Part shown: positions 1 to 8,960 of the stretch, piece after piece | Layout: every line of letters begins with the position of its first letter | Position numbering within the stretch: the first letter of the stretch is position 1 | Assembly (NCBI GenBank): GCA_035627835.1 | Contig: DASPKX010000098.1 | Span: 1 to 64,000 of the forward strand | Reading direction: 5' to 3' | From: DASPKX01 sp035627835 | GTDB lineage: Bacteria > Verrucomicrobiota > Verrucomicrobiia > Limisphaerales > SXQI01 | DNA length: 64,000 bases | Translations under genes and position numbers: made by a program | Notes under the pieces: generated by a model | Told to the model about the DNA's origin: nothing | What the model saw: the letters and a program-made list of their open reading frames with translations, nothing else | The model's database searches: none

Positions 1-2
1 GG

Positions 3-878
3 TCGGGTAGCTTCTTCGAAATGAAGCTTCCCACCACGAATGGCTGGACCGATGTCGCTACCTTTCGCCGCCCGGAGAATCGAAAAACTCCGGGGCAACC
101 GATCCTGAACGTCCCCGCGCCGGGTTGGTGCAATCTTTACCTGGTAAAAGGCTCCGAACCCGAATCACACACCGGCGAGATCCCAACCTCACGCCGCTAT
201 CCGAATTGGCGTTTCGATAAAATCTCCCTCTTCCGAGACACCTCCGCCCGGCCTCAAGGCGATGGGCCCGCAGTGACTCCAAATCGCCTGCACGAACTCC
301 CGGCTGCGTTCACGCCTTCAGAGCACAAGCCCCCCAAAACTTACGATCTGCGGCAAGGTTACGCTGTAATTGAAGCGGAGGAGCTTAGTCCGCACACGAA
401 TTGGGTTTTCAAAGCCGCACCCGCAGGATTTTCAGGCGCAGGTTACCTCGAGTGGCGCGGACCAAACAGAAATCGTTCTGTCGAAGGCCATGGCGGCGGC
501 GCTGACACACTCGGCGTGCAGCAAGGCCCCCGTGAGGAGTGGTTGCTCTTTCGCGTGAAGGTTCCGGAGAACGGCAAATACCGGGTGGATCTCCGCAACC
601 ACCACCTCCGTGACGACGGTGACAACGATGCGTGGGTTGGCAGCGTCGATTCAACCGGTCGCCCCCAGCTTCCAGTGCAGCGCGTCGGCGACAATCTCCG
701 CGACGGCCCCGGTTTCTCGTGGCTGGATTGGGGCGTGCTCAGTTTCGAGTTAACGCAAGGCGAGCACACTCTGTATGTAGGCGGCCGCTCCATCGGGTTT
801 GGCATTGATCGAGTTGCAATCTACCGCGATGGCGATGAAGAGGCCAAAGCGAGCGCGCTCAATGCTCCCAAGAGGTAA
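3..878 (+). CDS. C-terminal part of a carbohydrate-binding, probably secreted protein (5' end outside window)
   Basis: The reading frame is open from the first bases of the window, before the internal ATG at 21, so the true start probably lies upstream. The last ~165 residues look like a CBM6/CBM35-type beta-sandwich: it opens with a VIEAEE strand, has GAGYLEWRG, then LLFRVKVPENGKYRVDLR, and closes with LTQGEHTLYVGG and FGIDRVAIYRD, the usual strand order of such modules. The preceding ~100 residues (to a TPNRLHELPAAF linker) are not recognised. CBM-like modules of this kind bind polysaccharide or decorate secreted enzymes. An SGNH hydrolase follows in the same direction. The family call rests on pattern resemblance only; the catalytic part, if any, is not visible. 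Confidence 0.6.
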   Translation, partial: SGSFFEMKLPTTNGWTDVATFRRPENRKTPGQPILNVPAPGWCNLYLVKGSEPESHTGEIPTSRRYPNWRFDKISLFRDTSARPQGDGPAVTPNRLHELPAAFTPSEHKPPKTYDLRQGYAVIEAEELSPHTNWVFKAAPAGFSGAGYLEWRGPNRNRSVEGHGGGADTLGVQQGPREEWLLFRVKVPENGKYRVDLRNHHLRDDGDNDAWVGSVDSTGRPQLPVQRVGDNLRDGPGFSWLDWGVLSFELTQGEHTLYVGGRSIGFGIDRVAIYRDGDEEAKASALNAPKR

Positions 879-954
879 CTGGATCGGCGTCTCAGCGCTG
901 CCGAATTAACGGTTAGCTCTCGCTCGGCCTGCGGCTTTGAGCTACTGTCCCGGC

Positions 955-2382
955 GTGAAGTTGCTTCGATTTTGGCTCGTGTTATTCGCATTCCATGGAC
1001 TTGCCACTTCCGTGCAGGCGCAGGCCGCGGCGCCCGAGAGCACATCCAAAGCTGCCGCGTATCCAGCGCCCACCGCCTGGCAGCCTGATCCGGCGGAACG
1101 CGAGAAGCTGCGCCGTTCGTTAACGCTGCTCAACAGCAGCACGCCGACAGACCGAAAAACCGTTCGCGTCTTGTTCTACGGGCAATCGATTACACAGCAG
1201 GCCTGGTGGAAAGAAGTGGAACGCTATCTTCGCGCGACTTACCCCAATGCGAATTTCATCGTCGAGAATCGCGCGATCGGCGGGCATTCATCGCAGCTGT
1301 TGGTGAAAACAGCCGAGGCTGATTTGTACCCATTCCGGCCAGATCTCGTCATCTTCCACGTGTATGGTTCGCACACGGATTACGAGCGGATCATTCAGAA
1401 CATTCGCGCACGCACGTCGGCCGATATTCTGCTGCAGACCGATCACATTACGAAAGACACCGCCCTCTCCGAGGTGACCGACGCGTCAAAGCTGAGCCCG
1501 AAAGACTGGGACGCATGGATGAACCATGCTTTCCTTCCGCAGACCGCGTCGAAGTTCGGCGCCTGCCGGGCGGATGTTCACGAACTGTGGAAATCATACC
1601 TGCGTGACCACAACTTGAAAGCGTCCGACCTGCTGCGAGACGGCGTGCATCTCAATGCACATGGCGAATGGCTGATGGCGGAGTTAGTGAAACCGTATCT
1701 CGCGCCTCTTGCGCTCAAAGCTGGCTACGATCCATTGAACAATGAAGTCGTGCGCACCATGCCTCTGGCCACCACGGACAATGATTCAGTCGCTCGTTTC
1801 GAAATAGAAGGAACGCGAGCTGATATCATCCTTCAGCCAAAAGCGAACCAAACCATTTCTGTGCTGATCGACGGCAAGCGGCCCTCGGAGTTGTCGAACC
1901 TCTTCGGCTTTACTCGTGTGTCATCATTCCCGCAGAGCGATTGGCCGATGCTCTTGAAAGTAGGCTCTGCTGCTCCGCTTGTGGCGGAGGATTGGACTCT
2001 CGAAATCACTTCAGCCTCAGCAGATGGATCAGCATGTGCCTTTGCCCTGCGGGGATCCAAGACAGGCCCTGACGGCGAGGGAGTGAGCACCAACCGATTT
2101 GTTTCAAAGTCCGGTCGCATCGTTCTTGAACCCGCTGACTGGAACCTGGGCTATGCAATGAAAGTGTTCAAACGTCCACTTCCGGAGAAATTCGCTGTCA
2201 CGTGGAAATCAGTTCTCCACGGTCACGACACCGTAAGCGCCGCTCCCGCCAAAAATGGAGAGGAGTCGGCCGTCACCATTGCTAATGGGCTTACCGCTGG
2301 CCGTCACGTTATCGAATTAAGAGGAGCTAAACTCCAGAACTCAGCAAAGGCGCTGCGTGCGTACAGACCAAAAGCCAAGTAG
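955..2382 (+). CDS. Secreted SGNH/GDSL-type hydrolase
   Basis: A start at GTG 955 gives a clean signal peptide (MKLLRFWLVLFAFHGLATS, cleavage near VQAQA); the longer TTG start at 937 adds six residues in front of it. The mature protein has an SGNH fold: block I GQSIT with nucleophile Ser78, a GG at block II (AIGGHSS), a substrate strand with VIFHVYGSHTDY, and the catalytic Asp/His block DGVHLNAHGEW near residue 230. Such enzymes remove acyl groups from sugars or lipids. The last ~200 residues form a second, unassigned beta-rich domain. It follows the carbohydrate-binding protein in the same direction after 76 bases, suggesting shared work on polysaccharide in the periplasm or outside. The substrate cannot be read from sequence. 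Confidence 0.75.
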   Translation: MKLLRFWLVLFAFHGLATSVQAQAAAPESTSKAAAYPAPTAWQPDPAEREKLRRSLTLLNSSTPTDRKTVRVLFYGQSITQQAWWKEVERYLRATYPNANFIVENRAIGGHSSQLLVKTAEADLYPFRPDLVIFHVYGSHTDYERIIQNIRARTSADILLQTDHITKDTALSEVTDASKLSPKDWDAWMNHAFLPQTASKFGACRADVHELWKSYLRDHNLKASDLLRDGVHLNAHGEWLMAELVKPYLAPLALKAGYDPLNNEVVRTMPLATTDNDSVARFEIEGTRADIILQPKANQTISVLIDGKRPSELSNLFGFTRVSSFPQSDWPMLLKVGSAAPLVAEDWTLEITSASADGSACAFALRGSKTGPDGEGVSTNRFVSKSGRIVLEPADWNLGYAMKVFKRPLPEKFAVTWKSVLHGHDTVSAAPAKNGEESAVTIANGLTAGRHVIELRGAKLQNSAKALRAYRPKAK

Positions 2383-2652
2383 CGGAAGGGGCATTACTTC
2401 CAAACGGCCTCGGGCGCAAATGAGCAACAAGGCATGAACGGAGGGACTTGAGGCTTCATCACGGCTCGTCGGGATTGCCCCCCGATCGCTTTGGTCCCTG
2501 GAAGCTCGTTTGGTTAGAGCCGCACGCCACTCGGAGCGCAGCAAACCTCCGAGAGCGCGAGATCAGGAGAATAAAGTCCGCGCAAAGGATTGAACAGTGC
2601 TGCTCGGCCGCTAATCGGCTGTTAATCCAGACGCCCGGGGCGGAAGAAAAAT

Positions 2653-2727
2653 TGGCTCCAAAGGAAGGACTCGAACCTTCAACCGATCGGTTAACAGCCG
2701 ATTGCTCTACCATTGAGCTACTTTGGA
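2653..2727 (-). tRNA. tRNA-Asn (anticodon GTT)
   Basis: The minus strand folds as a full cloverleaf: acceptor arm TCCAAAG/CTTTGGA, D arm GCTC...GAGC, anticodon stem ATCGG/CCGAT with loop CTGTTAA (anticodon GTT), T arm with GGTTCGAGTCC, discriminator G and an encoded CCA. The TCC start and GCCA end match known tRNA-Asn. It stands alone between the SGNH hydrolase gene and the 3' end of the DUF1592 gene; nothing recognisable lies in the 270 bases before it. Confidence 0.97.
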
Positions 2728-2803
2728 ACCCAAGAGCGGGGGGAATCTACAAATCACCCCCTGACCCGTCAAATTTTTTCACCGGGTATTTTTATTTCGC
2801 GCA

Positions 2804-5110
2804 TCAATTCTGCGCGATCCGACGCTCGCCTTCACCGCGACGCTGCTGGAATGGCACGCTGCGCACGATCTCGGTGACGAGCTTCGAGAACTTGTAATCA
2901 CCCTTCCCGAGTTGCTCGGCCACTTTATCCACAGCGCATTTGTCGTAATACTCAAGGCCCCGGCCAAGCGCGTAGGTGAGCATCTTCTCGGTGATGCAGC
3001 GGACGAAATCCTCACGTTTGGAAGTCGAGAGCACCTGGTTCAGCTGATCAGCGCCTTCAAACTTCTCCCCGCTAACGAGCACGCCGGATGCATCGATGGG
3101 GAACTTCTCGTCCACATTCCGCCAACGCCCAATCGCATCAAAGTTCTCCAGGCCGAAACCAATCGGGTCCATGCGCGCGTGGCACGATGCGCACAGGGCG
3201 TTGTCACGATGCTGCACCATCCGCTCGCGCAAGCTTCCCACCAGCTTCACCTCGCCCAGCTCGGGCACATCCGGCGGGGCTGGTGGCGGCGGTGTGTGCA
3301 ATAGATTCTCCAACACGTACAGCCCCCGCTTCACTGGCGAGGTGCGCGTGGGGTTTGAAGTGATTGTCAGCACACTTGCGTGCGTGAGGATGCCGCTCCG
3401 ACGAGTGCCTTTGAGGCTGACCTTGCGGAATTCATTCCCTTGAACACCCTTCAAGTCGTAGTGCGCAGCGAGGCGCTGATTCACGAACGTGTAATCAGCG
3501 GTGAGAAAATCGAGCACACTGCGGTCTTCACGCATGATGTGCTCGAAGAACAGCTCCGTCTCTTTGAGCATCGCCGCGCGCAACTCCTCGTCAAAATCGG
3601 GGAATTTCTCGAAATCAGGCGCCATGTCCTGAACGCGGCGGAACTGCAGCCATTGCGAGGCAAAGTTGTCCACCAGAGCGCGCGACTTGGGATCCGCGAG
3701 CATGCGGCGAACCTGGTTATCCAAATTCTTCCGCAACGTCTTTCGCTCGGCCTGCCGCAGCAATTCCTCGTCAGGCATGCTGCTCCAGAGGAAGTAGGAT
3801 AGGCGCGACGCTAGCGCGAACTCATTGATCGGGTGAACCAATGCAGGATTATCCGGCTCCGGCTGAATCTCGCCTCGGAACAGGAAGTGCGGCGAAACGA
3901 GCACCGCTTGCAAGGCGAGCTTCACCGAGCCTTCAAAAGTCTCTCCCTGCTCCTGGCCGAACTTGACCAGCTTCATCAGGCGATCAATTTCATCTGCTTT
4001 CACCGGGCGGCGGAAGGCCCGGTAACTGAAGCTTTCCAGAATCTTGCGCGCGGCCTTGTCCTCGCGGCCTGCTTTCACCTGTTCAGCGAAGATCCGTTTG
4101 TGCGATTCCGGGTAAGGCATCAAGCGGAGTGGCCCGATCACCTCGACGTAATCAACATACAGGTTGCGATCACGGTAATTGTTGTTGGAAGCCTTCTCGT
4201 CGCGGAAATTATTGATGTAAGCCGTGGCCAGCTTGTAGTCACCAGGCTTCATCGTGAGCTTGTGCGTGAGGACTTGAGGCGCGCTTTCCGTCGCCTCGAC
4301 GTCAAAGACCTTGACAGCCGCATCGGCCAAACGGAGTTCAAGCTTCGGCAACTCATCCCCTGCCCGGCTGCCGAACGCGCGCGTCACAATCAGATACTCT
4401 CCTGGCTCCGTGATCTTGATGTGCGTGAAGAGTTGGCCTTCACGCTCCAACGAGCGGTAAAGTTTATTGTAAACTTTTCCTTCCGCCGCGACTTCCATCT
4501 TCTCGGCTTCAATGCGGTTGGTGGTGCCGCTATGGCGTGGCTCGGTCCAAATCGCCTCATCGAGAACTTTCTCAGCGGCGCGCATATATTTCTCAATCAG
4601 TACGGGTGGCATTGAGAGCACGTCACCGATGTTGTCGAAGCCGTAGCCAGTGTCGTCGGCCGGGAAATCGTCTGCTGGCCGGAAGTTCACCCCAACCAGA
4701 TCTCGAATGGTGTTGTTGTATTCTGTGCGATTCAGGCGGCGGATCGTGACGCGCCCTGGATCAGGATTCTCGCAATCGACCTTAAACAATTCGCCTTCGA
4801 GCCAGTTCAGCAGCTTGTCCCGTTCGTCAGCCGTTGGCTGTTTTTCGTCGTCGGGAGGCATCTCGCCACTTCGCACAGCGCGCAGCACCGATTCCCACGT
4901 CTCATGATCCTTCAGGAGCGCGGCCACGTCCGCGTAACCATCCAGCTTCACGCCACCCTTTTTCTTCGTCCCAGCGTGGCAGTCGTAGCAAAAGGTTTGG
5001 AGAATTGGCTTAATCTCCTTGTCGAAGTCGGTCGTGCTCGCGGCTCCAGCAGCGGTCGAAGTGAGCGCGCCCCCCAGGAGAACGGCCAAAGTTAGAATCC
5101 GATGAACCAT
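2804..5110 (-). CDS. DUF1587/1592/1588/1585 planctomycete-type cytochrome c protein
   Basis: A 768-residue secreted protein of the large multi-domain cytochrome families typical of Planctomycetes and Verrucomicrobia. After a signal peptide (residues 1-24) comes a PSCyt1-type haem site CYDCH (41-45). Next is the DUF1587 signature RRLNRTEYNNTIRDLVGV (~124-141), a CBM-like beta-sandwich (~205-300), the DUF1595/DUF1592 helical part (LSYFLWSSMPDEELLRQA, ~435-570), DUF1588 with a second haem-type motif CASCHARMDPIGFGLENFD, and DUF1585 at the end. The biochemical role is not established; these families are thought to act in periplasmic electron transfer, possibly during polysaccharide breakdown. The usual partner, DUF1552, is not adjacent. 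It diverges from waaA. Confidence 0.9.
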   Translation of the reverse strand: MVHRILTLAVLLGGALTSTAAGAASTTDFDKEIKPILQTFCYDCHAGTKKKGGVKLDGYADVAALLKDHETWESVLRAVRSGEMPPDDEKQPTADERDKLLNWLEGELFKVDCENPDPGRVTIRRLNRTEYNNTIRDLVGVNFRPADDFPADDTGYGFDNIGDVLSMPPVLIEKYMRAAEKVLDEAIWTEPRHSGTTNRIEAEKMEVAAEGKVYNKLYRSLEREGQLFTHIKITEPGEYLIVTRAFGSRAGDELPKLELRLADAAVKVFDVEATESAPQVLTHKLTMKPGDYKLATAYINNFRDEKASNNNYRDRNLYVDYVEVIGPLRLMPYPESHKRIFAEQVKAGREDKAARKILESFSYRAFRRPVKADEIDRLMKLVKFGQEQGETFEGSVKLALQAVLVSPHFLFRGEIQPEPDNPALVHPINEFALASRLSYFLWSSMPDEELLRQAERKTLRKNLDNQVRRMLADPKSRALVDNFASQWLQFRRVQDMAPDFEKFPDFDEELRAAMLKETELFFEHIMREDRSVLDFLTADYTFVNQRLAAHYDLKGVQGNEFRKVSLKGTRRSGILTHASVLTITSNPTRTSPVKRGLYVLENLLHTPPPPAPPDVPELGEVKLVGSLRERMVQHRDNALCASCHARMDPIGFGLENFDAIGRWRNVDEKFPIDASGVLVSGEKFEGADQLNQVLSTSKREDFVRCITEKMLTYALGRGLEYYDKCAVDKVAEQLGKGDYKFSKLVTEIVRSVPFQQRRGEGERRIAQN

Positions 5111-5156
5111 GCTAAATTTCAGTAAAGTATCTCTGACGCCAGAACCTTACAGTTTA

Positions 5157-5194
5157 TTGCACAAAATTCCTTGTGCAAATTTTGCTTCGAAGCA
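5157..5194. promoter_or_regulatory. Two inverted repeats upstream of the DUF1592 gene
   Basis: TTGCACAA at 5157-5164 and TTGTGCAA at 5171-5178 form a perfect 8-6-8 inverted repeat. It is followed by a perfect 12-base palindrome TGCTTCGAAGCA at 5183-5194. Both sit 47-84 bases upstream of the DUF1592 start and about 150 bases from waaA, in the divergent intergenic region. Their placement fits an operator or a transcript hairpin on the minus strand; no specific regulator can be named. Confidence 0.35.
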
Positions 5195-5343
5195 TGCCGC
5201 AGCCGACAAGCCGTTGGCCTTCGCAGAAGCGGGGAACCTATGGCGCCCTCCTTGCTATTCTCACCTCGCATGAGGTTCTTGAAATCGTAAAAAAGGCTTG
5301 ATACTGAGCAACTTTCAATCTTGGGTTTAGCGCGCGTAAGGGA

Positions 5344-6675
5344 ATGCGGTTCGTTTATAACGTACTTTTCACATTCTTCTTCCTGCTCTGCTCGCCATTC
5401 TATTTTCTGAAGATGGTGCGGCGGGGCAATTGGAAGCGCGACTTCGCGCAACGATTTGCCCGATACGACGCCAAACTCAAGCAAGCCATCACCAACCGGC
5501 ACGTTCTTTGGATCCATGCTGTGAGCGTTGGTGAAGTTAATATGGCAACGCACCTGATCCGCGCCCTGGAGCTTCGCGCGCCCAATCTCAAGATCGTTGT
5601 CTCGACAACCACCTCCACGGGCATGGAGCAGCTTAAGAAACTGCCGTCCCACATTTCGCGCATTTACTTCCCGATCGATCGACGGCCTTATGCCGCGCGG
5701 GCTCTCCGCGTCTTCAACCCCGAAGCCATCGTGCTGGTGGAAGCGGAAGTCTGGCCGAACTTTCTATGGGCAGCCCGCCGCCGCAAAATCCCCGTGTTCC
5801 TCGTGAATGCGCGGATGTCGAATCGCTCTTTCCCGCGCTATCGACTAGCTGGATTCCTTTTCCGTGATCTCTTCGCGCAAATGGCCGGTGTGACCGTCCA
5901 GAACGAAAGCGACGGCCAAAAGATGCTGAAGCTGGGTGTGCGCAAAGAAGCCCTGCGGGTGGTCGGCAACCTCAAGTTCGATGCGGCCAAAGTGAATGAG
6001 CGCCCTCTTGTGAGCGCCCGCGATCTCTTAACGCGCCTGGGTGTGCAGGAGGACACGATGATTCTGCTGGGGGGCAGCACGCATGCAGGCGAAGAACTCA
6101 TGCTTGCTGAGATCTTCCAACGCTTGAAGCCCAAGTTCCCCAAACTGTTCCTGGTGATCGTCCCGCGGCATTTCGAGCGAGGGAAAGAAGTGGGGGACCA
6201 GCTCACCCAAAAGGGGTTGAAGTTTGTTTACCGCTCATTGCTCACTCCTCAAAGCTCCTATCGCCCTGGGGAAGTTGAAGCCCTGCTCGTGAACACGACG
6301 GGCGAACTGCGCAATTTTTACAACGAAGCTGACGTCATTTTTGTGGGCAAAAGCATCACGGCTGAAGGAGGTCAAAACCCTATCGAACCCGCCGCGCTTG
6401 GCAAAGCCGTTGTGTTCGGACCGAACATGCAGAACTTCACGGCGATCGCGGACGCATTCCTTAAAGCCAAAGCAGCCGTTCAGGCCCGCGACGCAGCCAC
6501 CCTCGAGACAGCTATCGCCGACCTTCTCGCGAATGAAGACAAACGCGCGGAACTTGGGCGCAACGCACTAGTCGTTGTTCAGCAGAACGAAGGGGCTGTG
6601 GAGCGCACCGTGGACATGATCGTGCACGCTTTCAAAGACGAAGATATTTACGTCGCGCCTAAACCCACGGTTTAA
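5344..6675 (+). CDS. waaA: 3-deoxy-D-manno-octulosonic acid (Kdo) transferase
   Basis: A 443-residue protein of normal WaaA/KdtA length. It transfers Kdo from CMP-Kdo to lipid IVA during lipid A-core synthesis on the inner face of the cytoplasmic membrane. Visible marks are an N-terminal membrane anchor (VLFTFFFLLCSPFYFL), the family motif IHAVSVGEVNMATHLI with the catalytic Glu, STTTSTGMEQ, the interdomain stretch VLVEAEVWPNFLWAARR, and the C-terminal nucleotide site FVGKSITAEGGQNPIEPAALGKAVVFGPNMQNF. The start ATG follows a GTAAGGGA stretch that could act as a weak ribosome site. It proves a Gram-negative, LPS-bearing envelope. A DUF3817 gene starts 8 bases after its stop. Confidence 0.95.
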   Translation: MRFVYNVLFTFFFLLCSPFYFLKMVRRGNWKRDFAQRFARYDAKLKQAITNRHVLWIHAVSVGEVNMATHLIRALELRAPNLKIVVSTTTSTGMEQLKKLPSHISRIYFPIDRRPYAARALRVFNPEAIVLVEAEVWPNFLWAARRRKIPVFLVNARMSNRSFPRYRLAGFLFRDLFAQMAGVTVQNESDGQKMLKLGVRKEALRVVGNLKFDAAKVNERPLVSARDLLTRLGVQEDTMILLGGSTHAGEELMLAEIFQRLKPKFPKLFLVIVPRHFERGKEVGDQLTQKGLKFVYRSLLTPQSSYRPGEVEALLVNTTGELRNFYNEADVIFVGKSITAEGGQNPIEPAALGKAVVFGPNMQNFTAIADAFLKAKAAVQARDAATLETAIADLLANEDKRAELGRNALVVVQQNEGAVERTVDMIVHAFKDEDIYVAPKPTV

Positions 6676-6683
6676 AAGCTGTC

Positions 6684-7001
6684 ATGCTCCAGAATCCGAT
6701 TCCGTTCCTCCGCAAGATTGCGCTTTGGGAAGCCGTCTCCTACCTCCTCCTGCTGGGGATTGCCATGCCCCTGAAGTACATTTGGGGAAAGCCGCTGGCG
6801 GTCAAAGTCATCGGCATGGCGCACGGAGTTTTGTTCGTGCTGTTTTGCCTGGCGCTGGCCCTGACGTGGTTCAAGGCGCGCTGGCCGTTTGGCAGAGTCG
6901 TCGCCATGTTCATCGCCTCCCTCCTGCCCTTCGGCCCCTTCTTCTTCGACCGCCGCATGCGGCAATACGAAAAAGAATTGAAAACGAGACCGCCTCAATA
7001 G
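6684..7001 (+). CDS. DUF3817 small membrane protein
   Basis: A 105-residue inner-membrane protein with three hydrophobic spans (about 13-31, 42-60 and 69-87) and a charged C-terminal tail (RRMRQYEKELKTR). The pattern LRKIALWEAVSYLLLLGIAMPLKY followed by KVIGMAHGVLFVLFCLAL is characteristic of DUF3817. The function of the family is unknown. It begins 8 bases after waaA and is probably cotranscribed with it. Confidence 0.85.
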   Translation: MLQNPIPFLRKIALWEAVSYLLLLGIAMPLKYIWGKPLAVKVIGMAHGVLFVLFCLALALTWFKARWPFGRVVAMFIASLLPFGPFFFDRRMRQYEKELKTRPPQ

Positions 7002-7032
7002 GTCTTCCCCATTTGGCTGCCCGTGGGCGACG

Positions 7033-7293
7033 TCACCCTGTGGGTCGGCAGGCAAGCCATACCAGGGGACATATACATGCGAACCCCATCGCAACGAACC
7101 CAATCTGCCAGCGGCTTGGAGCCCGCGGCGTCGTGAGCATTATAGCCACGGCTGCGGCCCAATAAACAACAAAGCTCAGGCAGAAAACTGTGATGATATA
7201 GGATTTGAAGGTCTGCGAGCAGGCGATCAGAACCCCTGCTTGCAGCACCACTGAAACTTTCAGAGCTGAAGAATAACTGTTTGTCAGGATCAT
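7033..7293 (-). CDS. Small hypothetical membrane protein
   Basis: An 86-residue frame with three convincing hydrophobic spans (ALKVSVVLQAGVLIACSQ, YIITVFCLSFVVYWAAAVAIML, IGFVAMGFACICPLVWLAC) separated by short polar loops with positive charges. The hydrophobic pattern argues for a real gene; no family is recognised and no strong ribosome site precedes ATG 7293 (a TTG lies one codon upstream). It is codirectional with, and 104 bases downstream of, the HEAT-repeat gene, and converges with the DUF3817 gene. An overlapping frame (6995-7303) is less membrane-like and is rejected. Confidence 0.45.
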   Translation of the reverse strand: MILTNSYSSALKVSVVLQAGVLIACSQTFKSYIITVFCLSFVVYWAAAVAIMLTTPRAPSRWQIGFVAMGFACICPLVWLACRPTG

Positions 7294-7397
7294 CAATGAG
7301 CAATCATGGGCTGAAGAGTGAGCTCAGTTCTGTGCGGCTCATGATCTGGAGATCCAGTCGTTCATGCGATCGTGGACTAACCATGGGCTCCCGACTG

Positions 7398-8948
7398 TTA
7401 GAATGGCCAACGATCCTCCTTCGCATCGGCGTCGATAGCCTTCCTAAACCACCTGGAATGCATCAACAACTCCGAAGGACGTGCCGCAGCCAGTTCTCGT
7501 GGGGTCAGCATCAACCACGCCGAACGCACCGGCTCGCTGGACTGAAGCGCGGCTGTTTTCAATGCCACGAAGGTTTCGGGCCGATTGCGAGCGATGACTT
7601 GGAAAGCGGCCAAGTCAATGCTCTCAATGTCCCCCGAATTGGACGCCTCAACCGCTGCATGAAGCGTCTCTACGGCATCGGTTCTGCAAATGCTCAGGGC
7701 ATAATGTGCGGCGGCGCGCGTTTCCCGCTCCTTTGACTTCATGGCAGCTTTAATCATTGGAAGCGTCTCATCCTTATGCGGAAAAAGAGCTGCGAGATGA
7801 ACAATCGCCAATGGAGCCGCCTCTGCGTCAAGGTGGGCAGCATCGGACAAAGATCTCTCCAGGCCGAGTTCAGCAGCATGCTCTTTTTGGTTCTCTGTAA
7901 ACTGAAGCTTTGTCTGCGCAAGTAAACGGGAGAGAGTTATCCTGCACAGCTCCGGTTGTTGCGTGCCAAGTAACTCTTGCGTGATGCTCAGCAGGTCTTC
8001 AGGACGTGTGGCAAAACGCACAAGGGCATGGGCTGCGCTTAATCGGACGGTAAGTTGATCATCCTTGAGCCTCGCCCGCACGATGCTTTGAACCTCCCCG
8101 TTTGCAGGTGCTATCTTGCCCAACGCTCGCACGGAGCGCGCCCGCACTTGATCATCGCCGTGCATGGTATTTTTGATCAAGAACGGGAGCAATTGAGGGT
8201 GCCGCCACTGCTGGCGGCCAATGAACCCAACCATGCGACGGGCCGCGTGTTCGTTTGTAGAAGATAGAATTTCATAAACAAATGGGTCAGCCATAGGCCC
8301 CATGCGGCTAAGGGCAACCAAGGCTGTGCGCATTTGTTGTGGATCGGCCGCTTGGGCGAAGGGTGCGACACGCGGCGCCAACCGCGCAGCCTGAGGACCG
8401 AGAGCTTCGGCCAGCAATAAGCCCTTGTACTGTTCCGTCGGCACAGAACTCGCAAGCCATGCACGGGTGTGCGGCAAAGCAATTTCCGGCAGCTTGCCGA
8501 GCACACTGATAGGCCCCCAACTCGGATCCGCAGATTTTATGAGGTCAATGACTTGCGGCGCACAGCTTTCATCAACTTCAATTTTGTTCAGCACCTCCAG
8601 CAGGCGCCACGGTGACGAGTCGGAGCGCCCTAGGGGCAACCGCTGCGCGACAGAGTTTGGCAGGATGTTCAGGAGTTTCCGAATGACCTTAGAATCATCA
8701 TCTGGGCTGCGAGTAAGCTCCTCGATGATGAAGGGCACAGTCCGAGGACCAATTTCAATAACGGTATCGTAAGCCTCGGCATCGGTTGAGGCCGCTTGAA
8801 CCCAGATGCGTATCCTGCTGCCCTTATAGAGCGGCCCGGCCCATCGCGCATACATGAAGTAAGCGATTAAGCTCACGAGCGCGATCACCGCGTAAGCGTA
8901 GAACCTTTTCCTGCCGGGCGAGAAGGAGGTGATCTGCCGAAAAATCAT
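7398..8948 (-). CDS. Membrane-anchored HEAT-repeat protein
   Basis: A 516-residue protein with one N-terminal transmembrane helix (residues ~17-34) after a positively charged start (FSPGRKRFYAYAV), so the bulk probably faces the periplasm. The rest is a solenoid of HEAT-type helical repeats: DDQVRARSVRALGKIAP, DQLTVRLSAAHALVRFA and RETRAAAHYALSIC are clear copies of the D..VR..A..AL pattern. Such proteins are scaffolds; no partner is evident. A similar arrangement (anchor plus HEAT repeats) is common and unassigned in Verrucomicrobiota. It lies 12 bases downstream of the broken gene at 8961-9892, perhaps once an operon. Confidence 0.75.
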   Translation of the reverse strand: MIFRQITSFSPGRKRFYAYAVIALVSLIAYFMYARWAGPLYKGSRIRIWVQAASTDAEAYDTVIEIGPRTVPFIIEELTRSPDDDSKVIRKLLNILPNSVAQRLPLGRSDSSPWRLLEVLNKIEVDESCAPQVIDLIKSADPSWGPISVLGKLPEIALPHTRAWLASSVPTEQYKGLLLAEALGPQAARLAPRVAPFAQAADPQQMRTALVALSRMGPMADPFVYEILSSTNEHAARRMVGFIGRQQWRHPQLLPFLIKNTMHGDDQVRARSVRALGKIAPANGEVQSIVRARLKDDQLTVRLSAAHALVRFATRPEDLLSITQELLGTQQPELCRITLSRLLAQTKLQFTENQKEHAAELGLERSLSDAAHLDAEAAPLAIVHLAALFPHKDETLPMIKAAMKSKERETRAAAHYALSICRTDAVETLHAAVEASNSGDIESIDLAAFQVIARNRPETFVALKTAALQSSEPVRSAWLMLTPRELAAARPSELLMHSRWFRKAIDADAKEDRWPF

Positions 8949-8960
8949 GGCGTCTTAGGT

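Noticed and set aside
2765..2796. ACCCG...CGGGT inverted repeat after the DUF1592 gene, possible terminator
   Set aside because: The stem is only five base pairs with a long A/T loop and no T-run on the minus strand; too weak to call.
3833..4615. A 260-codon open frame on the plus strand
   Set aside because: Lies antisense inside the DUF1592 cytochrome protein and shows no family pattern.
6995..7303. Alternative minus-strand frame overlapping the small membrane protein
   Set aside because: Has no hydrophobic or domain pattern, while the frame at 7033-7293 has three clear membrane spans.
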